Source: a bacterium
GTDB lineage: Bacteria > SAR324 > XYD2-FULL-50-16
Length of the DNA stretch: 64,000 nt
NCBI GenBank assembly: GCA_018830885.1
Contig: JAHJRI010000364.1
Location: forward strand, 25,175 to 89,174
Direction: 5' to 3'
Under the pieces are notes generated by a model. That model did not search any database, had not been told where the DNA came from, and saw only the letters and a list, made by a program, of their open reading frames with translations. Positions 18,079-28,020 of this stretch are shown piece by piece. Position 1 is the first letter of the stretch; each line of letters begins with the position of its first letter. A program made the position numbers and the translations under genes.

Positions 18079-18613
18079 CTTTAGTAATGATTATTCCGTT
18101 TGGAAACTGGATTGTTTTTCATTTAGCCACTTGTGATGGAAGGTTTATCAGTTATTCGGGTACCGCTCAGAACAACTGATCCTGATGGCCGTCCACACGA
18201 TAATGTTTGGTTAACTATTCAGGTATGCTCTGTTCCTGACCGTTGTTGCCTTTTCTCTTTTCCTGGGACTTTTTTTCATATCTGATGAGCCTTTGCAAGG
18301 CCGACGGCTCTGAAAAATGGCAACCGGATTAAGAACAGAGTTTAATTGACTGGCAACAGGGCGCATCTGTAAGGCCAGTATGGTCAGCGAGGCTCCCCCA
18401 TGCCAGGTGATCGTTTCTTGATCTTTGCTGGCACTATTAAATATGAGAATGCACCGACTCCTAATCAGCAGGAATTGACATCTCGTCGGTAACCAAAAAA
18501 CACTTTTTTAGTTGAAGTTTAGTCTGATGATCCGGTTCTGTCGATAAAAATTGTACGGAAAATCGGCGTAAAGGGACAAAACAGTTTGGACTGGGTGCAG
18601 CTGAAGCCAGGTT
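18079..18613. other. 535-base intergenic region
   Basis: No ORF with coding character. Several short GC-rich stem segments occur on both strands (for example GAGCC...GGCTC at 18,286-18,310), but I could not fit them to a known riboswitch or small RNA. A hammerhead-like core here was examined and rejected. Confidence 0.4.
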
Positions 18614-19300
18614 TTAAAAGGGAAAGATCTCCCTTCTATTTTCCACATGGTCGACAATATAGAGCAGGGTGGAGGCTTTGCGCAGTTCATCGGTCAACTG
18701 CTTGATTTTGTCCCGGTCGATATCGTACATGCGGATGAATACTTTTCGAAATCCTTCCGGCACATCTTTGTGTGTGCTGAGAATACTCTCCATCCGACCG
18801 CCATGCTTGCGGATGATATCTGCCACCTCCTTGATGGATCCCGGGCGATCATCAACCCTGAACGCAAACTGTATTCCTCGTTTGGCTTCAACACCGGTGA
18901 GGCTGATAATGACTTTGAACAATTCTGTTTTGCTGATAATGCCGATAACTTTACCATCATCGTCAACAACAGGGGCACCGGAGATATTCTTGTCAATCAG
19001 CAACTGTGCTGTTTCTTCGATTGTGAATTCCGAATGCACCGTTATTGGATTCTTGGACATGATCTCTTTCACCTTGATTTTTGATATCAGGTATAAAACT
19101 TCGTGGGCGTCCAGGCTGGTTGCGTCAGAGGCGGAAGCCTCTTTCAGGTCACGATCGGTAATCACACCGACAAGTTTTTTATTATCCACAACCGGCAGTA
19201 ATTCAACATGGTACTCCTTGAGTAATCGGATGGCCTCCTGCATGGAGTTGTCGCTCTTGATCGTGACGAAGTCTTTATTCATCCAGTTTTTTACCAACAT
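18614..19300 (-). CDS. CBS-pair and ACT domain protein
   Basis: A 228-residue protein with two CBS motifs (residues about 7-60, 'MNKDFVTIKSDNSMQEAIRLL', and 78-130, 'MSKNPITVHSEFTIEETAQLL') and a C-terminal ACT domain (about 142-215, 'FAFRVDDRPGSIKEVADIIRKHGG'). CBS pairs bind adenine nucleotides and ACT domains bind amino acids or other small ligands, so this is a cytoplasmic metabolite sensor. The same layout is seen in AcuB-like proteins. It lies 63 bases after the acyl-CoA dehydrogenase gene on the same strand, suggesting co-regulation with acyl-CoA metabolism. Its target is unknown. Confidence 0.85.
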   Translation of the reverse strand: MLVKNWMNKDFVTIKSDNSMQEAIRLLKEYHVELLPVVDNKKLVGVITDRDLKEASASDATSLDAHEVLYLISKIKVKEIMSKNPITVHSEFTIEETAQLLIDKNISGAPVVDDDGKVIGIISKTELFKVIISLTGVEAKRGIQFAFRVDDRPGSIKEVADIIRKHGGRMESILSTHKDVPEGFRKVFIRMYDIDRDKIKQLTDELRKASTLLYIVDHVENRREIFPF

Positions 19301-19363
19301 GGCAGGTCCTTTTAAGAATTGATTAACGAGGCTTTTGGGGTGAATAAAATATGTATAAATAAC

Positions 19364-20518
19364 TTATATCAGCCTTTTATCATTCAAAACACTGTTTGAA
19401 ATAACAATCCTTTGGATCTCCGAGGTCCCTTCATAAATCGTAAATACACGGGCATCCCGGTAAAGACGTTCGATGGTGTAGTCTTTGATGAATCCATATC
19501 CCCCATGTATCTGAAGGGCTTTGCCAGTGATCCGGTTCACCATCTCGGAAGCATAAAGTTTGGCCATGGATGCGGGGACAGTGAAGTTTTCGCCCCGGTC
19601 TTTCATGGCGGCCGCAGAAAAGGTCAGCTGTTTTGCCGCTTCGATTTCGGTGGCCATGTCAGCAATGATCCATCGCAAACCCTGAAATTTTGAGATCTTT
19701 TGGCCAAACTGCTCTCTTTTTTTGGCATACTGGACGGCGGTGTCCAGGGCTGCCTGAGCAACGCCGATAGACTGCGCAGCGATACCGATTCGTCCGCAAT
19801 CTAGACCCGTCATGGCGATTTTGAAGCCTTCCCCTTCCTGACCAAGGCGGTCTCCGACAGGAACCCTGCAGTTTTCCAGGACCAGATCCGTTGTGTCAGA
19901 AGCCCTCAGTCCCATTTTATTTTCAATATGGCCAACTTTCAAACCCGGATTATCCTTGCTGATGATAAATGTACTAATTCCTCTGTGTCGGGATGTCTCA
20001 TCTGTTTTTGCCGTGACAATCACAATGCCGGCATTGGAACCTGATGTGATAAAACATTTATTGCCATTCAGGAGATATGTATCCCCGTCCCGAACAGCAG
20101 TCGTTGTTTGAGCAACCGGATCCGAACCGGCATGGGGTTCTGTGAGAGCGAAGGCGCCGATTGATTCAACCGCTGTCAGGGGAATCAGGTATTTCTCTTT
20201 CTGTTCCGGGCTGCCATACTTGTATATGCTTTCACAGACGATGGAATTGTGAACAGACATAACAACGGCCGTTGAAGCACAGGCATACGCAATTTCGGAT
20301 AAGGCCAGAACATAGCTGACGGTGTTTGCTCCCTCCCCATTGTATTCGGGCGGAATCATCATCCCCATCAGTCCCAGTTCTCCCATTTTTTTAAAACTTT
20401 CCATGGGAAATGCTTTTGACTCATCTCGTTCCATGGCCGAGGGGGCTATCTCCTTTCTGGCAAATTCCCTGACCATGGCCTGAATCATAATCTGCTCGTT
20501 AGTTAGTTGGTAGAACAC
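19364..20518 (-). CDS. Acyl-CoA dehydrogenase (short-chain/butyryl-type)
   Basis: A full-length 384-residue flavoprotein of the acyl-CoA dehydrogenase family, which introduces the alpha-beta double bond into acyl-CoA and passes electrons to ETF. Family signatures are present: 'GAFALTEPHAGSDP' near residue 125, 'KCFITSGSNAG' near 154, 'YAKKREQFGQKISKFQ' near 265, 'QIHGGYGFIKDYTIERLYRDARVFTIYEGTSEI' split over residues 337-370, with the catalytic base as the glutamate in 'YEGTSE'. That position of the glutamate is the short-chain/butyryl type. Upstream of it are an XRE-cupin regulator and the liv/acyl-CoA ligase cluster, which fits a beta-oxidation-like pathway. Confidence 0.93.
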   Translation of the reverse strand: MFYQLTNEQIMIQAMVREFARKEIAPSAMERDESKAFPMESFKKMGELGLMGMMIPPEYNGEGANTVSYVLALSEIAYACASTAVVMSVHNSIVCESIYKYGSPEQKEKYLIPLTAVESIGAFALTEPHAGSDPVAQTTTAVRDGDTYLLNGNKCFITSGSNAGIVIVTAKTDETSRHRGISTFIISKDNPGLKVGHIENKMGLRASDTTDLVLENCRVPVGDRLGQEGEGFKIAMTGLDCGRIGIAAQSIGVAQAALDTAVQYAKKREQFGQKISKFQGLRWIIADMATEIEAAKQLTFSAAAMKDRGENFTVPASMAKLYASEMVNRITGKALQIHGGYGFIKDYTIERLYRDARVFTIYEGTSEIQRIVISNSVLNDKRLI

Positions 20519-20597
20519 AAAAGTCTCCTTTCATTTGCTTTTTCGGGTTCAACGCGTTCCGGCTGATCGGGATTTTCAGACAGGGTGTTCATCTTCC

Positions 20598-21149
20598 TCA
20601 GGGACCATAAATGACCACCAGAAGATGGGCGGCTTTTTTGCCAATATTTTTTAATTGATGTTTTATCCCCGAATTGAATTGGAGTGACTCATCCTTTTTA
20701 AGTGTGTTTTGATGGTCTCCGACCATCAATTCGATCTCTCCTGAGAGCACATAGACGAACTCCTCTCCTTCATGACAATAACCGACTCCCTGATGCTCCT
20801 TCATGGGGTCAATAGTAACCCGAAAAGCTTTCAGATGCTTATTTTCAGATCCCGGGGTCAGGGTTTCATATGCATAGTTGTCCGTCCGTTTAGTGTAAGC
20901 CCGGATCCGTTTCTTGAGATTGGTCGCTTCGTCTTCCAGGAGAAAACCAGAATCAATTCCCAGAACTCTTGAAATCTGAAGCAGTGAACCAACAGAAGGT
21001 ATTTTGCTTCCGGACTCGATCTCTTTCAAATATTCGGTGCTAAACCCAGTATCATTAGCTATATTTTCAAGCGAAATATTCTTGGAGAGTCTTGTTTTTT
21101 TGATTTTTTTTCCAACGGAATCCGTCTGACCAGACTTCTTGCCAGCCAT
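20598..21149 (-). CDS. XRE-family regulator with cupin domain
   Basis: This 183-residue protein has an N-terminal helix-turn-helix (residues about 13-70, 'KIKKTRLSKNISLENIANDT...YLKEIESG') and a C-terminal cupin barrel (about 105-182, 'MKEHQGVGYCHEGEEFVYVLSGEIELMVG'). Such proteins are cytoplasmic transcription regulators whose cupin senses a small molecule. It is 80 bases upstream of the acyl-CoA dehydrogenase gene on the same strand, and divergent from the liv/acyl-CoA ligase cluster. It is therefore the likely regulator of one or both units; the inducer may be the imported acid or its CoA ester. That is inference from position. Confidence 0.9.
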   Translation of the reverse strand: MAGKKSGQTDSVGKKIKKTRLSKNISLENIANDTGFSTEYLKEIESGSKIPSVGSLLQISRVLGIDSGFLLEDEATNLKKRIRAYTKRTDNYAYETLTPGSENKHLKAFRVTIDPMKEHQGVGYCHEGEEFVYVLSGEIELMVGDHQNTLKKDESLQFNSGIKHQLKNIGKKAAHLLVVIYGP

Positions 21150-21841
21150 TTATTCTCCTGTTTGTTATAATTCTGGGCGATTCCAGCAGAACGATGAAAG
21201 CTGCTCTGATGGATTGAATACGTTCTAATCTCTTGTTCCGTCGGTTCTTCACAATATAGCATGTGACAGGAATCGGTACCAGCCATCGCAGTCTGATATC
21301 AATTCCAGGTAGAGCGCCGGAACTTTTGTTTTTCTATAGACCAGTAAGAACATTTTATCAAGTGAAATGGCATTTTACCGATTTTCCGGTGCTGATGCCG
21401 TTCGTTTACATGGCAAAATAGCAATACGGTGGATGATGTATCATTTTTTTTAACAGCCGATGGGTTGGGTGTAAAAGCCTGCTGTCCTTGTCTTTCCGAG
21501 ATTCAAGGAATGTTGTGATAGTGAATCATGGCAGTGAATAGGGTAGGGTTTAGCGAATGATCGTTCTGCAAATACTCGACCTGCAGATTAAAAAATTTTA
21601 AAATTTGGTTGACAAAAAACAAGTATATGATAACTAATACCCGGAATAGGGGGCTATGTCAGTTTTGTCCCCCTTGATTCCGTCACGGACACTCCTTTAT
21701 CACCTGATTCTGCGAGAGTCTCCAAGTTTGTTTTAGTCCTATCAATTCCGCAGAAGAAAATGTTAAACAGAACGCTGCACTGAAAAATGCTATGAACCCG
21801 TATCGAACGATATTTGAATCTGCAAAACCAGAGATGACACC
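21150..21841. promoter_or_regulatory. Divergent regulatory region between the XRE-cupin gene and livG
   Basis: About 690 bases with no convincing gene. On the plus strand TTGACA (21,609-21,614) with a weak -10 (AACTAA, 17 bases on) is a candidate promoter for the liv cluster, giving a leader of roughly 190 bases. GGGGG (21,649-21,653) and CCCCC (21,668-21,672) could pair in that leader. No clear palindromic operator for the XRE protein was found. Confidence 0.4.
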
Positions 21842-22609
21842 ATGCCCCTTTTAACCATATCCAATGTAACACTCTCCTTTGGTGGTCTCAATGCACTGTT
21901 TGGTGTCAATATGGAGATTAAAGCCGGTCTGATCACATCGGTTATCGGGCCGAATGGTGCCGGGAAAACCAGCATGCTGAATTGTATTTCCGGTTTTTAC
22001 CATCCGACTTCCGGGGATATACAGTTTGGTGAACACAAACTGTCTATCGCACATTTTTCTCCCCACCAGGTGTCCAATCTGGGCATTGCCAGGGCCTTCC
22101 AGAATCTGGAGCTTTTCAGCGGTCTGTCTGTTTTGGATAATCTTCTGTTGGCCCGGCATCAGAATCTGAAGTACAACTTCCTGCAGGCGGTCTTCTACTT
22201 TGGAAAAGCATCCCGTATCGAAGCTGAAAATCGGGCCTATGTGGAGGAAATAATTGATTTCATGGAATTGGAGCCTTTCAGGCATAAGATTGTTGGCAAC
22301 CTGGCATACGGGATACAAAAACGTGTTGAGGTCGCCAGGGCTTTGACCCTTGCACCCAAACTGCTGTTGCTGGATGAGCCCATGGCAGGGATGAACATTG
22401 AAGAAAAAGAGGATATGGTGCGCTTTATTGTGGATATCCGACAGGATCGTGATGTTACCATTGTATTGATCGAACACGATCTGGGCGTGGTCATGGACAT
22501 CTCAGACCAGATCTATGTCCTTGATTTCGGGGAGTTGATAGGGTCGGGAATTCCCGCAGAGATTGCGCAGAACCCCAAAGTGATTGAAGCCTATATTGGA
22601 GAGGATTAA
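21842..22609 (+). CDS. livG: Branched-chain-type ABC transporter ATPase LivG
   Basis: A 255-residue ABC ATPase. Walker A is 'GPNGAGKTS' (near residue 36), the long LivG-type insert follows ('NLGIARAFQNLELFSGLSVLDNL'), the signature reads 'LAYGIQKRVEVARAL' and Walker B 'LLLLDEPMAG'. The segment 'AGMNIEEKEDMVRFI' is usual for LivG. The signature 'YGIQKR' deviates from the LSGGQ consensus but is common in LivG relatives. It powers import with LivH, LivM and the second ATPase LivF. It starts the cluster and is 5 bases ahead of an acyl-CoA ligase gene. Confidence 0.9.
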   Translation: MPLLTISNVTLSFGGLNALFGVNMEIKAGLITSVIGPNGAGKTSMLNCISGFYHPTSGDIQFGEHKLSIAHFSPHQVSNLGIARAFQNLELFSGLSVLDNLLLARHQNLKYNFLQAVFYFGKASRIEAENRAYVEEIIDFMELEPFRHKIVGNLAYGIQKRVEVARALTLAPKLLLLDEPMAGMNIEEKEDMVRFIVDIRQDRDVTIVLIEHDLGVVMDISDQIYVLDFGELIGSGIPAEIAQNPKVIEAYIGED

Positions 22610-22614
22610 AAAGG

Positions 22615-24543
22615 ATGGAAAATCATGATCATTTGCTGCAATTTACCATTCCTCAATTACTTCGCTGGCGTGTGCAGCAGACTGGTGAAAAAGTCGCTAT
22701 CAGGGAAAAAGATTTTGGCTTCTGGAACAACTATACCTGGAGTGAGTACTATAATTGTGTCCGAAAGATTGCCCTTGGTTTGGAAAAACTGGGTTTAAAA
22801 AAGGGGGGTAAGATCGCTCTGATTGGCGATAATATTCCAGAGATGCTGTTTATGGCTATCGGAGCACAGTCCCTGGGAGCGATTGCGGCCGGTGTTTATC
22901 AAACCACACTGCCGGATGAAATAAGCCAGCTGCTGGATTATATGGATATTGAAATGGTCTTTTGTGATGACCAGGAGCAGGTTGATAAAATTGTTGAAGT
23001 CAAAGATAAACTCCCCAAGATAAAAAAAGTGATTTATGAGGATCCCAGGGGTATGCGGGCATACAAGTCCGATGACTGGTTTATGGAGATCAAGGAACTC
23101 TATAGAATCGGTGAAGAAGCGCACCAGAGCAATCCGGGACACTTCGAAGCAATGGTTACCAAGGGTCGGCCCGATGAAGTCTGTTTTTTCTGTTTAACCT
23201 CGGGGACTACGGGATTGTCGAAGGCAACCATGCTGACGCACCGTAACTACATCAATATGGGGGTCCAGATCAGCAAGACCGATAGACTGGAAAATACAGA
23301 TGAGTATATCTCCTTCCTGCCATTTGCCTGGATTGGAGAGCAGATGAACTCATTCGGCGTAGCGATGGCTACGGGCATTACCATCAATTTCCCAGAATCG
23401 GTTGAGACGAGCATGGACGATCTGAAAGAGATCGGTCCCCATTTCATGTTTGGAGCCCCACGGATATATGAGACCATCCGTTCACAGATCTGGCTGAAAA
23501 TTGACGAATCGTACTGGCTGAATCGCAAGATTTATGGTTTTTTTATGGCGGTCGGGGAAAAAGCAGCTGTATATCGTATGTCAGGCAAGAAAATGCCACC
23601 GGTTTTGGGGTTACTGACCTGGCTGGGTACTCAGATGATATTCAGACCGTTGATAAACCAGTTGGGTCTGTTGCGACTCCGACGGGCATATACGGGCGGT
23701 GCTGCGCTGGGGCCGGAGTTATTCACGTTTTATCAGGCGATCGGGGTGAACCTGAAACAGATTTATGGGCAGACGGAAATTGTCGGGATCGCATATATGC
23801 ACCGGGATGGTGATATTCGGGCTGATACAGTGGGGTTTCCACTGCCCGAAACCGAATGCAGGATCTCTGATACAGGCGAAATTCTTTCCCGCTCGCCGTC
23901 GGTTAGTCAGGGATATTATAATCTGCCTGAGAAGACTGCCGAACTGCTCGAGGGTGGCTGGCTCCACTCTGGAGATGCCGGTTTCATCGATAAGGACGGT
24001 CATCTGGTGGTAATCGATCGCTTGTCTGATGTGATGCACAATAAAGACGGGGACATGTTCAGCCCCATGTTTCTGGAAAATAAACTCAAATTCAGCCCCT
24101 ACATCAAAGAGGCAGTCATTCTGGGAAACAAAAAGGCGTTCGTTTCGGCCATGATCAACGTCGATCCGATCGTTGTAGGAAAATGGGCTGAAGATCGGGG
24201 GATCTCTTTTTCGACCTTTATGGATCTCTCGCAGAAAGAAGAAGTCGGGAAATTGATGGTTCAACAAGTAGAAAATTTTAACCGGAATGCCGAAAAAAAG
24301 CACCACAGGATCAAGCGATTTGTGGTGCTGTATAAACTACTCGATATGGACGATGGAGAATTGACCAAAACCGGCAAGATCAGAAGGGACTTCGTGCAGA
24401 AAAAATATCAGGACCTGATTGAGGGTCTTTATGAAGAATCAGTTCAGGAAAAAGAGGTGGAGGCTTCCTTTCAATATCAAGACGGTCAATCAAGCACTGT
24501 TAAAACCAAAATACATTTTTATACCATGAATGAGGGGGTATGA
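22615..24543 (+). CDS. AMP-dependent long-chain acyl-CoA synthetase
   Basis: A 642-residue AMP-forming ligase of the long-chain fatty-acid type. It has the AMP-binding P-loop 'TSGTTGLSKATMLTH' near residue 193, 'YGQTEIVG' near 384, 'LHSGDAGFIDKDGHL' near 449 and the C-terminal lysine region 'LTKTGKIRRDFV' near 585. It activates a carboxylic acid to its CoA thioester in the cytosol. It is sandwiched between livG and livH, overlapping livH by 4 bases (ATGA). That places activation right at uptake and suggests the transporter carries a fatty, aromatic or other carboxylic acid rather than an amino acid. The exact substrate cannot be read from the sequence. Confidence 0.9.
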   Translation: MENHDHLLQFTIPQLLRWRVQQTGEKVAIREKDFGFWNNYTWSEYYNCVRKIALGLEKLGLKKGGKIALIGDNIPEMLFMAIGAQSLGAIAAGVYQTTLPDEISQLLDYMDIEMVFCDDQEQVDKIVEVKDKLPKIKKVIYEDPRGMRAYKSDDWFMEIKELYRIGEEAHQSNPGHFEAMVTKGRPDEVCFFCLTSGTTGLSKATMLTHRNYINMGVQISKTDRLENTDEYISFLPFAWIGEQMNSFGVAMATGITINFPESVETSMDDLKEIGPHFMFGAPRIYETIRSQIWLKIDESYWLNRKIYGFFMAVGEKAAVYRMSGKKMPPVLGLLTWLGTQMIFRPLINQLGLLRLRRAYTGGAALGPELFTFYQAIGVNLKQIYGQTEIVGIAYMHRDGDIRADTVGFPLPETECRISDTGEILSRSPSVSQGYYNLPEKTAELLEGGWLHSGDAGFIDKDGHLVVIDRLSDVMHNKDGDMFSPMFLENKLKFSPYIKEAVILGNKKAFVSAMINVDPIVVGKWAEDRGISFSTFMDLSQKEEVGKLMVQQVENFNRNAEKKHHRIKRFVVLYKLLDMDDGELTKTGKIRRDFVQKKYQDLIEGLYEESVQEKEVEASFQYQDGQSSTVKTKIHFYTMNEGV

Positions 24544-25433
24544 GTTATTTTTTTCAGCTTGTCGTTAGTGGCATTGTCGTTGGTTCCATTTACGCCTTGT
24601 CTGGACTCGGATTTGTGCTGATCTATAAATCCAGTCGGGTTCTCAACGTTGCCCATGGGCAAATAATCGCATCAGGGTGCTTTATCACCTATTCACTTAC
24701 CGTCTGGGCGGGTATTCCCATCTATATCTCCTTTTTTATGAGTATGGTGATCACCTTTTTCCTGGCGATGAGTGTTGAGCGGATTTTTCTGAGGCGTTTG
24801 ATCGGAGAACCGATCATTTCGGTGATCATGGTGACCATAGGTCTCATGTCAATCATTGACGGTATCATTTATTTAACGCCGTTTGGATCTGAAAACTACT
24901 CTTTTCCCAGGTTTTTTCCGGCGACACCCATATCGCTGGGTGGGGTCTCGATCTCCTGGACGCAGCTGGTCGGGGTTATCATTACCATTCTCTTAATAGC
25001 CGGGTTCTCCTGGTTTTTCAAAAAATCAACGGTAGGCATATCCATGCGGGCAGTCTCAGATGATCAACTGGCTGCCATGTCCATCGGGGTTTCAGTCCCC
25101 CGGGTTTTCGGTCTGGCCTGGGCAACGGCAGGGCTGACTGCTGCTGCTGCTGGAGGGATAATTGGGAATATCACCGGTCTAAATTTTGATACACTTCACT
25201 CTTTTGGAATCATTGTTTTTCCAGTTGTCATTTTAGGGGGGTTGGATTCCATTTTAGGTGCTGTGGTTGCGGGAATCCTGATGGGACTTATCCAGCAATT
25301 TGCCTCCGGCTATCTGGATGGTAACTGGGGATTGAATGGCACAGGGGAACTGATGCCCTACATATTGCTGTTAGTGCTTTTACTATTCAAACCCCACGGT
25401 CTGTTTGGAATTCATGAAATAGAGCGAGTATAA
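24540..25433 (+). CDS. livH: Branched-chain-type ABC transporter permease LivH
   Basis: A 297-residue membrane protein with about eight hydrophobic segments. The hallmark of LivH permeases, 'YALSGLGFVLIYKSSRVLNVAHGQ', spans residues about 19-42, and 'GISMRAVSDDQLAAMSIGVSV' and 'VILGGLDSILGAVVAGI' follow. It forms the inner-membrane channel with LivM. The start overlaps the upstream ligase stop (ATGA), so translation is coupled. livM begins 3 bases after its stop. Confidence 0.92.
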   Translation: MSYFFQLVVSGIVVGSIYALSGLGFVLIYKSSRVLNVAHGQIIASGCFITYSLTVWAGIPIYISFFMSMVITFFLAMSVERIFLRRLIGEPIISVIMVTIGLMSIIDGIIYLTPFGSENYSFPRFFPATPISLGGVSISWTQLVGVIITILLIAGFSWFFKKSTVGISMRAVSDDQLAAMSIGVSVPRVFGLAWATAGLTAAAAGGIIGNITGLNFDTLHSFGIIVFPVVILGGLDSILGAVVAGILMGLIQQFASGYLDGNWGLNGTGELMPYILLLVLLLFKPHGLFGIHEIERV

Positions 25434-25436
25434 ACT

Positions 25437-26531
25437 ATGTCTGCAAATCGTTGGTTAACTACCGGAAATTATTTCACATCCTATCGACAGGAGCAGAGAA
25501 TATTTTCGACACATCTGGATCGAATGATATTTTTTGTTTTTATCCTGGGTCTTTTTATCTGGCCGATTCTGATTGAATTGAGCAGCCGCAATATGCTGGT
25601 GATCGACACGATTCTGATTGCCATTGTTGCGGTTCTGGGGTTGAACCTGCTTACCGGTTTTGCCGGGTTGATTTCCATTGGGCATGCCGCGTTCGTCGGA
25701 GTCGGAGCCTATACAGTGGCCTCTATGATCAGGGTGATTGGTGCTAATCATCTGTTGATTACCCATGCCTGGCCTTTGGTAATATTGGTTGCGGGTCTGG
25801 TTGGGGCAATCTTCGGGGCCTTTGTTGGTTTACCGGCATTGAGGTTGAGACATCTGTATCTGTTAATGGCCACCCTCTCGTTTCAGAAGATTTTTGAGTG
25901 GGTGATTAATTTTTCCACATTTTTTAATCAGGGACAGACTATTTCAGTAGGGCGTGTTTACTGGTTTACAGGAAAGATAGTCCGTGATCAGCACTATGTA
26001 TTCTGGTACTATATCATCCTGGCTGTGATCGTTTTACTGGGATTTGGTGTCCGCAATCTCTTGCGAACACGTTTTGGGCGATGTCTGGTGGCTGTGCGGG
26101 ATAATGATCGGGCGGCTGATGCCATGGGTATGCACCCGGGGCTGACCAAAGTATATGCATTTGCCCTGGCAGGGTTTTTAGCTGGCATTGCAGGCGCTTT
26201 GCATGCGTATCTGTATCGCGGCGTTGGTTTTGAGTCATTCACCCTTCACCACTCCATTGTCTACTTGGCGATGGCTATTGTGGGTGGAATGGGTACGTTG
26301 AACGGTTCTTTCTGGGGACCGGTTGCGATTCAGGCTCTGGAATTACAGGTTGAAACCCTGGCTGAAAAAGCAGGTCACTATTTTCCTTCCAACATGAACC
26401 TGGCTACGGCGCTTAGACCACTAACATTTGGCTTGGTAATTGTCCTTTTTCTCATGTTCGAACCGCGTGGAATAGCTAACTGGTGGAGGATTTTCCGTTC
26501 CTATGTCAAGTTATGGCCGTTTCGCTACTGA
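25437..26531 (+). CDS. livM: Branched-chain-type ABC transporter permease LivM
   Basis: A 364-residue membrane protein. The LivM signature 'LNLLTGFAGLISIGHAAFVGVGAY' spans residues about 68-92, and 'DNDRAADAMGMHPGLTKVYAFALAGFLAG' (about 222-250) is the cytoplasmic coupling region followed by 'IVGGMGTLNGSFWGPV'. It pairs with LivH. An N-terminal extension of about 30 hydrophilic residues precedes the first membrane helix. A possible weak terminator follows, separating it from livK. Confidence 0.92.
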   Translation: MSANRWLTTGNYFTSYRQEQRIFSTHLDRMIFFVFILGLFIWPILIELSSRNMLVIDTILIAIVAVLGLNLLTGFAGLISIGHAAFVGVGAYTVASMIRVIGANHLLITHAWPLVILVAGLVGAIFGAFVGLPALRLRHLYLLMATLSFQKIFEWVINFSTFFNQGQTISVGRVYWFTGKIVRDQHYVFWYYIILAVIVLLGFGVRNLLRTRFGRCLVAVRDNDRAADAMGMHPGLTKVYAFALAGFLAGIAGALHAYLYRGVGFESFTLHHSIVYLAMAIVGGMGTLNGSFWGPVAIQALELQVETLAEKAGHYFPSNMNLATALRPLTFGLVIVLFLMFEPRGIANWWRIFRSYVKLWPFRY

Positions 26532-26544
26532 TCTGCACCGGGAC

Positions 26545-26572
26545 AGGTTTTGAATTTCATGAACCTTTTTTA
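26545..26572 (+). terminator. Possible weak terminator after livM
   Basis: AGGTT...AACCT with imperfect inner pairing (TGAA/TTCA) is followed by a run of six T residues. The stem is short and imperfect, so it would reduce rather than stop transcription into livK. Confidence 0.35.
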
Positions 26573-26786
26573 TAAGGAGAGATAAAACAACAGCCGAGAT
26601 ACGCAGCGTTCAAAATTAGATCTCATTTGACGGATTTGGTAACTGGTGGGCTGAAAAGAGCAATCAATAAGCCAAGATGGCTCAAAGTAAGCAGATCAAA
26701 ATCGCATTCAAAGGGAGATTCAAATAACTGAGGGCAAATAATTTTGTCCAAGTGTTTAATCCTAACCAAACATAGAGGGGATATCA

Positions 26787-28013
26787 ATGAAACGCATGAA
26801 AATAGGACTGTTCAGTGTTTTTTCAACCGCTATTTTTCTGATTTTTATGGTCGCACAAACGGCATTGGCTGAAACCTACGTGATTGGATCATCTCTGGCT
26901 ATCACCGGGCCGACATCCGATGCGGGAAACCCCTATTCTAAAGGGATTGAGGACTACTGCAATTTTTCTAACGATATGCAATTGCTTGGTAAGGACCAGG
27001 TACAATGTATTGTCCGGGATGATGCATATCAGACGGCCACCACCAAACGAAATTTTGAAGATTTTATGGACCAGGGTATGGTCATTTACTTGAATTATTC
27101 AACGGGAAGTACCATGGGTCTGAAGAAGGACTTTGAAGAGGAAAAAATTCCCGTCCTGCCGGCATCCTTCCATGCCGGAAACCTGGATAATTCAAACTAT
27201 ATTTTCCTGCCAACGGCTTCTTATTCAGAGCAAGCCCTGGGTCTGGTGGAATATGTCGTTCGCAATCATAAAATGGGAACGCCCAAAATCGCCCTTTTTC
27301 TTCACCCTTCAGCATTCGGACGGGGACCGCTGGAAGATGTCAAGAAAGCACTTGACGCCGGGTTAAAAGCCGATTTGGTGGAAGTGGTAGAACATGGCAA
27401 AGATTTGGACAATACAGCCATGATAAAGCGTCTGTTAAGCAAGGACATCGAGTATGTCATCTGTCAAACCATCCAGTCACCGGTGGCTACATTACTAAAG
27501 GATGCCGCACGACTTGGAAAAATTGCCACGACATTTGGGGAAAAGGGAAAACTGACCTTTATGGGCGCTCACTACACCGGTGGAAACGACCTGATTGCGT
27601 TAGCTGGCAGTTCTGCAGAGAATTTTTACTGGACAACAGCCTACACCCTGACATCTGTCCAGAGTGTTGGAACCGATGCGCAGCTGGCGCTGGCCAAAAA
27701 GTATAACCGGGATTCAAAAACAGCGAATTCTCATAACTATTCAAACGGCATCATGGTTACCCAGGTTGCCATTGAAACCATCAGACGTGTGAAAGCAAAA
27801 GGGATGAAGGTCTCCAAGCAGTCCTTGTATGAGGAATTGCTTCAAATGAACGGTTTTAATGCTTACTATCCTGTAACAACTGTGGGCCCGGTAACGTTTT
27901 CGAAAGATGATCACGCCGGTGTTGATACCCTGCAACTCTATAAAGTTAAGAATGGTGTTTTCCATACTGTAGGAAACCCCTTTCTTTCTGAATTTTATAA
28001 GAAAATAAAATAG
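26787..28013 (+). CDS. livK: Branched-chain-type ABC transporter substrate-binding protein
   Basis: A 408-residue periplasmic binding protein with a signal peptide (residues 1-30, ending 'MVAQTALA'). The mature start 'ETYVIGSSLAITGPTSDAGNPYSKG' and 'VQCIVRDDAYQTATTKRNFEDF' have the type I periplasmic-binding pattern of LivK/HtrB-like proteins for branched-chain amino acids or aromatic and other acids. AGGGG lies 7 bases before the ATG. It is separated from livM by 255 bases and from livF by a long hairpin, the usual arrangement that lets the binding protein be made in excess. The ligand is unknown. Confidence 0.9.
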   Translation: MKRMKIGLFSVFSTAIFLIFMVAQTALAETYVIGSSLAITGPTSDAGNPYSKGIEDYCNFSNDMQLLGKDQVQCIVRDDAYQTATTKRNFEDFMDQGMVIYLNYSTGSTMGLKKDFEEEKIPVLPASFHAGNLDNSNYIFLPTASYSEQALGLVEYVVRNHKMGTPKIALFLHPSAFGRGPLEDVKKALDAGLKADLVEVVEHGKDLDNTAMIKRLLSKDIEYVICQTIQSPVATLLKDAARLGKIATTFGEKGKLTFMGAHYTGGNDLIALAGSSAENFYWTTAYTLTSVQSVGTDAQLALAKKYNRDSKTANSHNYSNGIMVTQVAIETIRRVKAKGMKVSKQSLYEELLQMNGFNAYYPVTTVGPVTFSKDDHAGVDTLQLYKVKNGVFHTVGNPFLSEFYKKIK

Positions 28014-28020
28014 AAATACA

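Noticed and set aside
18282..18316. Hammerhead ribozyme-like core (CTGATGA ... GAAAA)
   Set aside because: The stem GAGCC/GGCTC uses part of the core and leaves extra bases before GAAA; no closing stems I and III or cleavage site could be found.
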